A DNA stretch of 64,000 nt from Acidobacteria bacterium RIFCSPLOWO2_12_FULL_68_19 (lineage in GTDB: Bacteria > Acidobacteriota > Vicinamibacteria > Vicinamibacterales > UBA2999). The translations under genes were made by a program, and so were the position numbers. The DNA is taken from contig MELF01000039.1 in assembly GCA_001767525.1 (NCBI GenBank), forward strand, positions 55,825-119,824, read 5' to 3'. Numbering within the stretch: position 1 is the first letter of the stretch; each line of letters starts with the position of its first letter. Positions 1-8,578 of this stretch are shown here, in pieces. The notes below the pieces were generated by a model. It saw only the letters and a list, made by a program, of their open reading frames with translations, did no database searches and was not told the origin of the DNA.

Positions 1-1
1 G

Positions 2-136
2 TACGCCGCGCTCCGCGAGCTCGACGCGGCGCAACTGGACCTGATCGTCGCCCAGGGCCCGGAGACAGACGAGGGGCTCTGGCGCGCGGTCCACGACCGC
101 CTTCGCCGCGCCGCGACACGGGTGGTCGGGAGTTGA
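2..136 (+). CDS. C-terminal fragment, possibly Sua5/YwlC-type threonylcarbamoyl-AMP synthase (5' truncated by window)
   Basis: Open frame from base 2: YAALRELDAAQLDLIVAQGPETDEGLWRAVHDRLRRAATRVVGS*; resembles Sua5 C-termini. Confidence 0.5.
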   Translation, partial: YAALRELDAAQLDLIVAQGPETDEGLWRAVHDRLRRAATRVVGS

Positions 137-199
137 TCCGGATCATTCACGAACGCGTGGTGGCGAAGAGACCCTTTCGCTCCGCTGCTCCGGCCTGCC

Positions 200-1285
200 T
201 CAGCCGCCCCCTCGCCTGACCGGCATCCAGCCGTCGGCAAAACGCGCCCGGAGCACGAGGGTGACGACGGCCCCGTAGCTGCGGACGCCCTCCTCGACGC
301 GGTTGGCCCTCAGATACCGGTCGTACAGCCTCCATCCGGCCTGCTGCAGCCACGGCCACTCACTCCGGCGGATGCGCGCGACCACTGCGTCCAGATCCCG
401 GCGCGGACCTGGCTCCAGTGCGGCGGCGAGTCGCGCGCGCTCCGGCTCGTTCACCTCACTGCTGACTTGCCAGAAGAGCGCCAACCAGCCGCTGTACTGC
501 GCCCCGGGACCCGCACGCATGCACGCGAGCCAGCCGACGAAGCTCGCCTCGGCTTCGTCGGCATATCCGGCCAGGTGTGCCCACTCGTGCGCCGCGACGA
601 ACGGCCGCTCGAACGGGAGGAGATCCGGATTGGCCAACGCCTCGAGCCCAAACGGATTGACCATACCGTCGATGCTCGCCCACCGGAAGTAGGGTCCGAA
701 GACGGTTCGTTTCAGGCGCCCTGGAACAGCGGGCGGGGCGTCGCTCAGGCCCCGCAGCACCGCCGTGAACGCCTGTCGAAGCGCCGCATCCTGCCACGGC
801 GGCTCGCGCCAGGCGGAACCATGCGCCGCCTCGTGCAGCGCGTTCAACCGCGCGGCCGCGTCGAGGCCGAGCTGCACCACCGCCTCCGGCAGTGGCGCGC
901 CTGGCTCGACGAGCAGACGCTCGGTCATCGGCACCCGGCGGTAGTTGAATCCCCAGAGCAGCAGGAACATCAGGTAGACGAGCGCGGCGCCCACCGCGAC
1001 CCGCGCGAGCGCTCGAAGCATCGGCGCCGCCCGGCGCATCCGCCACGCCTGACGCGCCCCGCCAACGAGGACACCCACGAGCGCAACGGCTGCGACCCCG
1101 GTCAGCAGGTCGAACAGCGCGAACGGAACCGCGTTCGTGAGCGGCGTCAGCAGTTGTTGGACTCGCGGATAGAGTCCGGTGGAGAACCACTCCTCGGTGG
1201 CTTCGGGCGCCGCGGGCGCCACACCGAGGACGATGGCCAACAAAACGATCGAGACGGGGAGAGCGGTCCGGAGCGCCACGCGCAC
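200..1285 (-). CDS. DUF3810-like membrane protein with metallopeptidase-like HEWAH motif
   Basis: N-terminal TM segments, AAHEWAHLAGYADEAEASF motif. Confidence 0.8.
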   Translation of the reverse strand: MRVALRTALPVSIVLLAIVLGVAPAAPEATEEWFSTGLYPRVQQLLTPLTNAVPFALFDLLTGVAAVALVGVLVGGARQAWRMRRAAPMLRALARVAVGAALVYLMFLLLWGFNYRRVPMTERLLVEPGAPLPEAVVQLGLDAAARLNALHEAAHGSAWREPPWQDAALRQAFTAVLRGLSDAPPAVPGRLKRTVFGPYFRWASIDGMVNPFGLEALANPDLLPFERPFVAAHEWAHLAGYADEAEASFVGWLACMRAGPGAQYSGWLALFWQVSSEVNEPERARLAAALEPGPRRDLDAVVARIRRSEWPWLQQAGWRLYDRYLRANRVEEGVRSYGAVVTLVLRARFADGWMPVRRGGG

Positions 1286-1360
1286 GAACGTGATTCTATT
1301 GGCTAACGCCGTCCGAGCCGCCCGCAGTCTGCCCGGTGCATGCCGGCTCGCCGATATCGC

Positions 1361-2884
1361 TCAGGCGCCGGACGAGCAGGCGCCCTCGAGCACGTCCTTG
1401 AGCAGGACTTCCCCCTGGAGGCCGGTGCGGACGTCCTCCCGCACGGCCTGCCCCGGCTTCTTGACGATGAACGGGATGTGCAGCGGGTCGCGCTCGCGTC
1501 CACCGAATCGGTATCCGTGATCCGCCAGCACGACGAGCGTCGTCCGGTCGTACACGCCGGCGCGCTCCAGGACGGCAACGAGATCTCCTACGATGCGGTC
1601 CACGTACTCCACCTGGCGGACGTACGCCGCATCGGGCGATGTCTGGAGTGGATCGAACGGGGGATCGTACCCTTCCGCGTCGAACACGAACGGGAGGTGC
1701 GGCACGCTGAAGTGGACGAACCGGAATACCGGCGGCCGCTCCGTCGTCGGCCGGCGGGCGAATGCGACCAGCTCATTGACGAGTTCCCGCTGATGCGCAG
1801 CAAACGGCGGATTCTTCAGCAGACCGAACGGGAGCTGACGCGGCCAGAGAACAAACGTTGTCCGCAGAGGATCGAAGAGGGAGAACGCTTCCGGCGCCGA
1901 GACGTTGTAGAAGCTGCGCGAACGGCACGTATCGGCCAGCTCCGCCAGCATGTCGCAATAGGCGAGATAGTAGCCGGCCATCTCCGTCCGGAACCCCAGG
2001 CGGCGCGCCGTGCCGAAGAGGCCGTCCGGCGTGGCAGCCCGAAACGGGGTGAGCGAGCCGTCGTCCTGGCGCTCCAGTAACCCGCCGTCGTCCACTTCGA
2101 TCTCACGCACGCGTCGGGCCGCGAGAAACGACGGCAGCGCGTCTCGCGTTTCGCGCCCCGGCGCGCCGACCGACAGGTAGTGCGTCGCCCGGGAGCCGAG
2201 CCGGCCAAGCGCCGGCAACTCGCGCCGGATACGCTCAGCGTCGTCGTACACGTAGGAGAAGGACAACTCGTCGAAGAGCAACGCCAGCACCGGTGCACAC
2301 GTCCGCTCGAGGGCGGCGGTGACGGCCGGCTCCCGATCAATCCGCACCACGACGTCCGCCCGCGCGACGGATGCACCGAGATTCGCGAGCACGACGAGCG
2401 ACACCGGCGAGACGAGCACGAGCAGCCGGCGGAACCACCGGCCGAACACCGCCGGCCAGAGGAGGAGCGTCATCGCGGCCGCGACGGCCACCAGAACCGA
2501 CGCGCCGAGATCGAGCGCGCGATTTTCGCCAATCGCGATGAGCGCTTCCTGGTACGGGAGCTGCCGCGACAGGCCGGCGGCAAACGACGCCAGCGGCAGG
2601 ATACTGATGAGCACCAGCGTGGCGGTGGCAAGCCGCGTGGAACGCGGCCAGACGGCGAACACGATCCCCGCACAGGCGGTCGCCAGCACCGCCAGCACGG
2701 CCGCCGTCTCGGCCAGATCGGCGGTCTGCCACTGGAGGTAATAGATGTCGAAGGTGACTGCCGCGGCGAGCGGATAAAAGAAGAGCGCGGCGAGCGCGAG
2801 GCCCAGCCACGCAGAGACGACGACCCGCCGCGTAAGGGTCAGACCCCGGTGACGAGTCGGCTCAAGCCTTCGAAGCGGCCTCAA
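1361..2884 (-). CDS. Membrane-anchored sulfatase / alkaline-phosphatase superfamily protein (start may be GTG near 2824)
   Basis: N-terminal TM helices, then sulfatase-like domain (LALLFDELSFSYVYDD, RFVHFSVPHLPFVFD, TTLVVLADHGYRFG). Confidence 0.8.
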   Translation of the reverse strand: MRPLRRLEPTRHRGLTLTRRVVVSAWLGLALAALFFYPLAAAVTFDIYYLQWQTADLAETAAVLAVLATACAGIVFAVWPRSTRLATATLVLISILPLASFAAGLSRQLPYQEALIAIGENRALDLGASVLVAVAAAMTLLLWPAVFGRWFRRLLVLVSPVSLVVLANLGASVARADVVVRIDREPAVTAALERTCAPVLALLFDELSFSYVYDDAERIRRELPALGRLGSRATHYLSVGAPGRETRDALPSFLAARRVREIEVDDGGLLERQDDGSLTPFRAATPDGLFGTARRLGFRTEMAGYYLAYCDMLAELADTCRSRSFYNVSAPEAFSLFDPLRTTFVLWPRQLPFGLLKNPPFAAHQRELVNELVAFARRPTTERPPVFRFVHFSVPHLPFVFDAEGYDPPFDPLQTSPDAAYVRQVEYVDRIVGDLVAVLERAGVYDRTTLVVLADHGYRFGGRERDPLHIPFIVKKPGQAVREDVRTGLQGEVLLKDVLEGACSSGA

Positions 2885-2920
2885 GAACCTTGAGTGGACT
2901 CGTCACCGGGGTCTGACCCC
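2836..2920. repeat. Long inverted repeat of the GGGTCAGACCCC family at the small-protein/sulfatase junction
   Basis: gggtcagaccccggtgacgagtc (2836-2858) vs gactcgtcaccggggtctgaccc (2897-2919), 23-bp perfect arms; further ctcaag/cttgag pairing inside. Confidence 0.9.
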
Positions 2921-3120
2921 CGACCATCGCCGCCGCGACCGCCCAGCCGCTTCACGAAGTGCACGATCGACCCGCGCACGCGGCGGAACACCAGCCCGAG
3001 CCCCAGGACAATTGTCAAAGCGGTCTGGTAGAGCAGGCTCCCCGTGCCCGGATCGACGTAGGCGAAGGCGGCACGCTCGCCCAGCAGGACCATCGCAACC
3101 GTGAGGATGGGGATCAGCAC
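2881..3120 (-). CDS. Small membrane protein with YVDPGTGSLLYQ motif
   Basis: 79 aa, signal/TM, DPGTGS motif; directly upstream of the sulfatase on the same strand. Confidence 0.7.
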   Translation of the reverse strand: MLIPILTVAMVLLGERAAFAYVDPGTGSLLYQTALTIVLGLGLVFRRVRGSIVHFVKRLGGRGGDGRGSDPGDESTQGS

Positions 3121-3151
3121 GCCACACTAATGTACACCGAAACCGGCGACT

Positions 3152-3517
3152 TCAGGGCTCGAACGGCCTCCCCTGCCTCGCAAGCCATGCCTCCAGGCGG
3201 GCGGTGCAGTCGCAGTCGCAGCACGCCCACGTCTCGCGCCCCGACTCGTCTCGGCACGTGGTGCGCGCATGCGCATCCTTGACCGTCACCAGATCGAAGT
3301 ACTCCTCCCAGTAGGGACGCTCTTCGGCCAGCGGCGTCGGACAGAAGCACACCTCCACCCACTTCACGCGCCCGTCGGCCAGCTCTCTGGCGTGCGCCAT
3401 GTCGCGCAGATACTCGTCGCCGGCAATCGATCCCATGCCGAGCGACTGCGTCCAGACGGCCTGCGCCAGCGCCTCACGGCGCCCCGGCCGTACACGCGCG
3501 GTCACCAGATATCGCAC
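3152..3517 (-). CDS. Conserved hypothetical Cys-rich protein (likely GTG start 3517)
   Basis: VRYLVTARVRPGRREAL...EVCFCPTPLAEERPYWEEYFDLV...WACCDCDCTARLE; the longer ORF overlaps the upstream gene. Confidence 0.65.
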   Translation of the reverse strand: MRYLVTARVRPGRREALAQAVWTQSLGMGSIAGDEYLRDMAHARELADGRVKWVEVCFCPTPLAEERPYWEEYFDLVTVKDAHARTTCRDESGRETWACCDCDCTARLEAWLARQGRPFEP

Positions 3518-3536
3518 AGCCTGCGCGACAGTCCGC

Positions 3537-4880
3537 CTAGAAACGGCCCGGCCGCGCGAGCGGCGCCATCGGCGCGGGCTTCTTCGCATCCGAGGACGAC
3601 GACCGAGCCGCCAGGCTGGCCAGAGATCCGCCCGCCGTCGGCAGCGTGACGTTGATAATGCGGTTCGGTCGGGCGCCGCTCGTCGGATAGCTGTTGCCGA
3701 CACCGCTGAAATCCCAGACGCCGATCATCGCCTCCTGGATGCGGTTGGAAATCACCAGATTGGCGTCGCCCGACAGGAAGACCCCGACGCCGTCACTGCT
3801 CGTGATGATGTTCTTGTTGACGGTGTTGCCGCCGCCCACGATCACGATCCCGTGGAAGACATGCGTGGCGGCGACAAGGTTCGACACCACTTCGGTGCCG
3901 TGCGTGCCCGGCCCGATGATCCCGCCTCCGATGTAGACGCCGACCTGCGTGTTCCCGATCGTGTTGCTGGAAATCTGCAGACCGTCACCCGCATCGAAGA
4001 CGATCACGCCGAAGGAGGCGCCGGTATCGCATCCGCCACCCGGCTCGTACGGATGCGTGCATGGCGAATAGATCAACTCCAGGATGCGATTCTCGGTGAT
4101 TGTCCCCGTCGCCCCGAAACCGATCTGGACGCCGTTCTGGACGGCCACGTTGTTCGGTGGGTCGCCCTGCACGACCGAGTTCTTCACCGTGATCGTCGTC
4201 CCGGTCTCGTTGCCGACGATCCCGTTCTTCTGGAACCCTCGAACGCTGACGCCGTCGACGACCAGATTGGACTGCCCGCCTCCCCCGCTCTGGGCGAAGA
4301 CGCCGATGCCCGCCTGGCATCCTTCCAGCCCTGGGGCCAGTCGGATATTGCGCACCGTGGAATCGGAGAGCGTGCCCGAGGCATTCCGGTAGAACACGCC
4401 GACGAGATTCGGCACGGCGCCACAACCGCTCCCGCCCAGGCCCGCGTCACTGCCGTCGACGACCAGATTGGTCAATGTCGCGCTCGTGTCGGTCACGACG
4501 ACAAGGGCCGCAATCGGCGCCCCGCTGTAGAGGCTCGTCGTGTTGGCGACGACCGCGGCTGGTCCGATGATCGCCTCGGTCTGGGCGAACCCCCTGATCG
4601 TCAGCGCCTTGTTGACGACGACCTGCTCGTCGTAGGGCCCAGTCCCTGGACACACCACGATCGTGTCGCCGTTCGCGGCCGCCGCAATCGCCGCACCGAT
4701 CGCGCTGAATGCCGACTGTGCGGCGCCACAGCTCGTGGCGCTTGCCTGACCGTCCTGGTCGACGACCAGCGTCGCCGCCTCCAGCGGTACGGCCAGCCAA
4801 CTCAAAATGATGACGACGAGCCCCATCTGACAAGAGGGATATCTGAGCACCATGACGCCTCCATAGGGTGGAGCAGACAA
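3537..4880 (-). CDS. Secreted right-handed parallel beta-helix repeat protein
   Basis: Signal peptide; repeated NTI/GIVVxGGGNTV/NKNIITSS-type NosD-like repeats. Confidence 0.8.
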   Translation of the reverse strand: MSAPPYGGVMVLRYPSCQMGLVVIILSWLAVPLEAATLVVDQDGQASATSCGAAQSAFSAIGAAIAAAANGDTIVVCPGTGPYDEQVVVNKALTIRGFAQTEAIIGPAAVVANTTSLYSGAPIAALVVVTDTSATLTNLVVDGSDAGLGGSGCGAVPNLVGVFYRNASGTLSDSTVRNIRLAPGLEGCQAGIGVFAQSGGGGQSNLVVDGVSVRGFQKNGIVGNETGTTITVKNSVVQGDPPNNVAVQNGVQIGFGATGTITENRILELIYSPCTHPYEPGGGCDTGASFGVIVFDAGDGLQISSNTIGNTQVGVYIGGGIIGPGTHGTEVVSNLVAATHVFHGIVIVGGGNTVNKNIITSSDGVGVFLSGDANLVISNRIQEAMIGVWDFSGVGNSYPTSGARPNRIINVTLPTAGGSLASLAARSSSSDAKKPAPMAPLARPGRF

Positions 4881-4922
4881 TCGGGTGAGCTTAGCACGCC
4901 AGCTCGTCCAGCAGGGAAGGCG

Positions 4923-6143
4923 CTAGCGACGGGCGACGTTCCGATAGATCGTCCCGCCCTTCATCACGAACAGCACGCGGCGGAGGGCAGTGATGTCAAC
5001 GAGCGGGTCGCCGTCGACGGCAATCAGGTCGGCTTCCATGCCGGGCGCGATCGTTCCAATGCGATCCCCCAGCCCCAGCGCCTCGGCGCCGAGCGAGGTG
5101 ACTCCGGCTATTGCATCCGTCGGACGCTGCCCGCCCTCGCGAACGCGCGCGACCACTTCGTCGGCGTTGCGCCCGTGCGCGCCGGCGCCCGCGTCGGTCC
5201 CCATGACGATCTTGAGCTTCGGTTGCTGGAGGGCCTGCCTGAACGCCGCCAGATTGACCGGGACGGCGGCCTCCATGAACGCGAACCCCTTCTCGTCGAA
5301 GTTGCCAATCCCGAGATACCGCGGCTTGTTCCGGAGGTACTGCTGTATCACGACGCCAATGTTCGGCTCGAAGTACACGCCGCGCTCCGCCATGAGGGCG
5401 AACTCGGCTCTCGTGGCGTAGAAGCCGTGGGTGACGGCAAAGCAGCCTCCGCGAGCGGCCGCGGCCACCGCGCTCGCCGCATGGGCATGCACCCACGAGC
5501 GCTTGCCGAGCGCCCTGGCTTCGCCGCACACCGCCGCCACCTGCTCGTCGCTCATCGTCTGGCCGCCGCCTTCACGGATGCTCCTCGACGCAAACAGCTT
5601 GACGAGGTCGGCGCCGTCGGCGACCAGCTTCCGGACGCGCTGGCGCAGCTCGCCGGCCTCCAGCGCCGGGTCGGTCAACGGCTCGAGCGACGTGAGAAGG
5701 CGCGGGCCTGGAGCCCCGCGCTCGACGGCGGCGCGCAGTTCCCGATCGAGCGGCGCGCCGATGCTCTGTACCGTCGTGAATCCCGCGAGCAGCGTGTCGT
5801 AGCCGTTCTGCAGCGCGTGAAGCGTGCGCTCTGCCTCGCTCTCGCCGTCGTTCGACGCACGGCCGTCCCGGCCGTAGTGGGCGACGATATGGGCGTGTGT
5901 GTCGATCATGCCGGGCAACAGCGTGAGCCCGGCGAGGTCATAGGTGGCCGGTGCGCTCGAGCGGGGATCCACGCGCGTGATCCGCCCGCGCTCGACGGTG
6001 ACCGCAGCGTTCTGCAGCACGCCGCCGCGGCCATCAATGAGCCTGGCGGCGCGTATGACGATCGGTGCGTCCTGCGCGACGGAGGCTGCCGTCCCCGTGA
6101 GAACGGCGCACGCGGTCGAGAGCACGAGGCGCGTCAATCGCAT
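4923..6143 (-). CDS. Secreted amidohydrolase family protein
   Basis: Signal peptide MRLTRLVLSTACAVLTG; LLPGMIDTHAHI, GTDAGAGAHGRNADE, GTIAPGMEADLIAVDGDPL. Confidence 0.88.
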   Translation of the reverse strand: MRLTRLVLSTACAVLTGTAASVAQDAPIVIRAARLIDGRGGVLQNAAVTVERGRITRVDPRSSAPATYDLAGLTLLPGMIDTHAHIVAHYGRDGRASNDGESEAERTLHALQNGYDTLLAGFTTVQSIGAPLDRELRAAVERGAPGPRLLTSLEPLTDPALEAGELRQRVRKLVADGADLVKLFASRSIREGGGQTMSDEQVAAVCGEARALGKRSWVHAHAASAVAAAARGGCFAVTHGFYATRAEFALMAERGVYFEPNIGVVIQQYLRNKPRYLGIGNFDEKGFAFMEAAVPVNLAAFRQALQQPKLKIVMGTDAGAGAHGRNADEVVARVREGGQRPTDAIAGVTSLGAEALGLGDRIGTIAPGMEADLIAVDGDPLVDITALRRVLFVMKGGTIYRNVARR

Positions 6144-6152
6144 CGGTGTAAG

Positions 6153-6229
6153 TGGTCGGGACGGCGAGATTCGAACTCGCGACCCCCTGAACCCCATTCA
6201 GGTGCGCTACCAGGCTGCGCTACGTCCCG
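6153..6229 (-). tRNA. tRNA-Pro(GGG)
   Basis: Minus strand CGGGACGTAGCGCAGCCTGGTAGCGCACCTGAATGGGGTTCAGGGGGTCGCGAGTTCGAATCTCGCCGTCCCGACCA; 7-bp acceptor stem, loop ATGGGGT, encoded CCA. Confidence 0.95.
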
Positions 6230-6787
6230 TCAGGCGCTTGCGCGCTTCCGCTTGCCGCGTCCCTTCGGCTCCGTGTGGCGTCGTTTCGACGCCGCCACCC
6301 GCTTGGCCGTTCTTGCCGGCGCCGGGCGGCTCGACGCCGGCCGGCCCTGGCCTCGTCCGGCGGGCGCGCGGCGAGCCGGCTCGGATGCCCCGTTCTGCGG
6401 GAGTTCCGGCACCGGCATCGCACCTGCCCGCCTGGACAGCACCTCGAGGATCGACCGCAGTCCGCCGCGCACGATCTCGATCCGCGTCCGCGCATCGGCG
6501 CCCAGGGTGTCGAGCACCTCGTCCAGATCGGACTGCGTCTCGGCGGCCGGCCGAGGCAGGGCCGCCTCGAGCCGCCGGCGGGCGCCGGCGAGCGTCAGGC
6601 CTTCGCCGAACACCAGCTCCTTGATGCGCCGCACCCACTCGACGTCCGACTCGCGGTAGAGGCGCGGCGCGTCCTGCGCCTTCTGGACACCGATCCCGGG
6701 GAACTCCTTCTCCCAGGAGCGCAGCACGTATGGCTGGAGTCCGGTCGCCTCGCAGACGTCCGCCGCCTTGTACAGCTTCGGAGTCAC
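6230..6787 (-). CDS. MerR family transcriptional regulator with basic C-terminal tail
   Basis: KLYKAADVCEATGLQPYVLRSWEKEFPGI...RLYRESDVEWVRRIKELVFGEGLTLAGARRRL. Confidence 0.9.
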   Translation of the reverse strand: MTPKLYKAADVCEATGLQPYVLRSWEKEFPGIGVQKAQDAPRLYRESDVEWVRRIKELVFGEGLTLAGARRRLEAALPRPAAETQSDLDEVLDTLGADARTRIEIVRGGLRSILEVLSRRAGAMPVPELPQNGASEPARRAPAGRGQGRPASSRPAPARTAKRVAASKRRHTEPKGRGKRKRASA

Positions 6788-6832
6788 CGCCCAAGTATAG
6801 CAGTCTGGAAATCCGCGGTCCGGCGCCGGATG

Positions 6833-8236
6833 CTACGTACGGCGTGCCGGGCGCGACCTGCGCCGCGGGCTCCCACGGCGCCGGCGGACGTGCAGCCGGA
6901 TCGGCGTGCCGAGAAAGCCGAACCGGTCCCGAATCTGGTTCACCAGGAACCGCTCGTAGGAGAAATGGAACTCCGAGGCGCCGCTCGTGAAGAAGACGAA
7001 CGTCGGCGGCGCAACCCGGGCCTGCGTCGCATACAGCACCCGCACGTCCCGGCCGTCCCGGGTGGGCGGTGGGTGCGCCGCGGTCACCTTCTTGACGAAC
7101 GTGTTCAGCTCCGGCGTTGGAACGCGGGCCGTGCGCGACGCCGTCACGCGGTCGATCACCTCGAGCAGGCGCGGCGTCCGCTCGCCGGTCAGCGCAGAGA
7201 CGTGCAGGACTGGCGCATAGTCGAGGAACTTCATCTGCCGGCGCAGCTCCTCGTCGAACGCTTTCACGAATCCGGAACCGCGCCCCGTCACGAGGTCCCA
7301 CTTGTTGGCGGCAATAATGATGCCTCTTCCCGCCTTGTCCGCCTCGCCGGCAATGGCGGCATCCTGATCGGTCGCGCCGACGCTCGCATCCACCACCAGC
7401 ACGACAATGTCGGCCGCCTCAATCGCCCGCCGCGCCATGGTCACGCTGACCGCCTCGACCTGTCCGGCCCGGGCAACTCGTCCGGGACGCCGGATGCCGG
7501 CGGTATCGACGATTCGGAACTGCCGTCGATGCCAGCGGAGGACGGCGTCCACCGCATCCCGGGTGGTACCGGGCGCCTCGTTCACGATCATCCGCTCCTC
7601 CCGCAACAGGCGGTTGACCAGTGACGATTTGCCTGCGTTTGGCCGCCCGACGACCGCCACGTTGACTTCGGCAGCGGCGGAGGGCGCGCCGGCCGCCACC
7701 GGCGCGGGCCGCAGCCGATCCAGTATCGCGTCGAGCAGGTCGCCGGTCCCCTCGCCGTGCTCGGCTGACACCTCGAACATCGGATCGAAGCCGAGCTCGG
7801 CGAACTCCAGCAGGCCGCCTTTCGCCCGGCGGTCGTCGGTCTTGTTGACGGCCAGCACCGCGGGCACGCTGGCGGTCCGCACGACGTGCGCGACCTCGCG
7901 GTCGGCGGGGACGAGTCCCTCCCGTCCGTCCACGACGAAGACCAGCACGTCGGCGCCGGCCAGGGCGCGCCGCCCGCGCGCGACAACCAGCTCGTGGAGC
8001 GGATCCGCGCTCGCGCCGAACAAGCCGCCCGTATCGACGAGCTCGAATGACACGCCGCGCCACTCCGCCGGATGGGCAATCACATCGCGCGTCGTACCCG
8101 GCAGAGGGGCCACGATCGCCCGCCTCGTGCCGATCAGCCGGTTGAACAGCGTCGATTTGCCAACGTTTGGCCGGCCGACGAGAACGACCGCCGGCAAGCG
8201 CCGGCCACGGGCGGGACCCGGCTCACGAGGAGTCAT
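6833..8236 (-). CDS. der: Ribosome biogenesis GTPase Der (EngA)
   Basis: Two GTPase domains: VVLVGRPNVGKSTLFNRL and VAVVGRPNAGKSSLVNRLL; C-terminal KH-like domain. Confidence 0.95.
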   Translation of the reverse strand: MTPREPGPARGRRLPAVVLVGRPNVGKSTLFNRLIGTRRAIVAPLPGTTRDVIAHPAEWRGVSFELVDTGGLFGASADPLHELVVARGRRALAGADVLVFVVDGREGLVPADREVAHVVRTASVPAVLAVNKTDDRRAKGGLLEFAELGFDPMFEVSAEHGEGTGDLLDAILDRLRPAPVAAGAPSAAAEVNVAVVGRPNAGKSSLVNRLLREERMIVNEAPGTTRDAVDAVLRWHRRQFRIVDTAGIRRPGRVARAGQVEAVSVTMARRAIEAADIVVLVVDASVGATDQDAAIAGEADKAGRGIIIAANKWDLVTGRGSGFVKAFDEELRRQMKFLDYAPVLHVSALTGERTPRLLEVIDRVTASRTARVPTPELNTFVKKVTAAHPPPTRDGRDVRVLYATQARVAPPTFVFFTSGASEFHFSYERFLVNQIRDRFGFLGTPIRLHVRRRRGSPRRRSRPARRT

Positions 8237-8265
8237 TTGACAGCGTAAGTGATTCTCTCTATAGT
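8237..8265 (+). promoter_or_regulatory. Sigma70-type promoter for the HU-family gene
   Basis: TTGACA (8237-8242), 17-bp spacer, TATAGT (8260-8265). Confidence 0.8.
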
Positions 8266-8300
8266 AGTTACAGTTCTTGCCCCGAGGGGTCCCCAGCGCA

Positions 8301-8569
8301 TGATCAAGGTCGACATCGTCAACGAGGTTTCCAGGACCGCTGATATCACCAAGGTCAAGGCTGAGGTGGCGGTCGATGCGGTCTTCGACGCGATGCGGCT
8401 GTCGATGCAGCGGGGCGACCGGATCGAACTGCGCGGTTTCGGGGTCTTTCAGGTGAAGCCCCGTAAGCGCGGCATCGGCCGGAACCCACGGACCGGCAAG
8501 GAAGTGCGCATCCCGCCAGGCCGGACCATCCGTTTCAAGCCTGGCAAAGACCTCCAGAATATCGCGTAA
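8301..8569 (+). CDS. HU/IHF family DNA-binding protein
   Basis: MIKVDIVNEVSRTADITKVKAEVAVDAVFDAM...RGFGVFQVKPRKRGIGRNPRTGKEVRIPPGRTIRFKPGKDL. Confidence 0.95.
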
Positions 8570-8578
8570 CCGGCCCGC

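Noticed and set aside
3399-6659. 1086-aa plus-strand ORF
   Set aside because: Antisense shadow of the beta-helix, amidohydrolase, tRNA and merR genes; composition (D/R/H/G-rich, no domains) is typical of GC-rich antisense frames.
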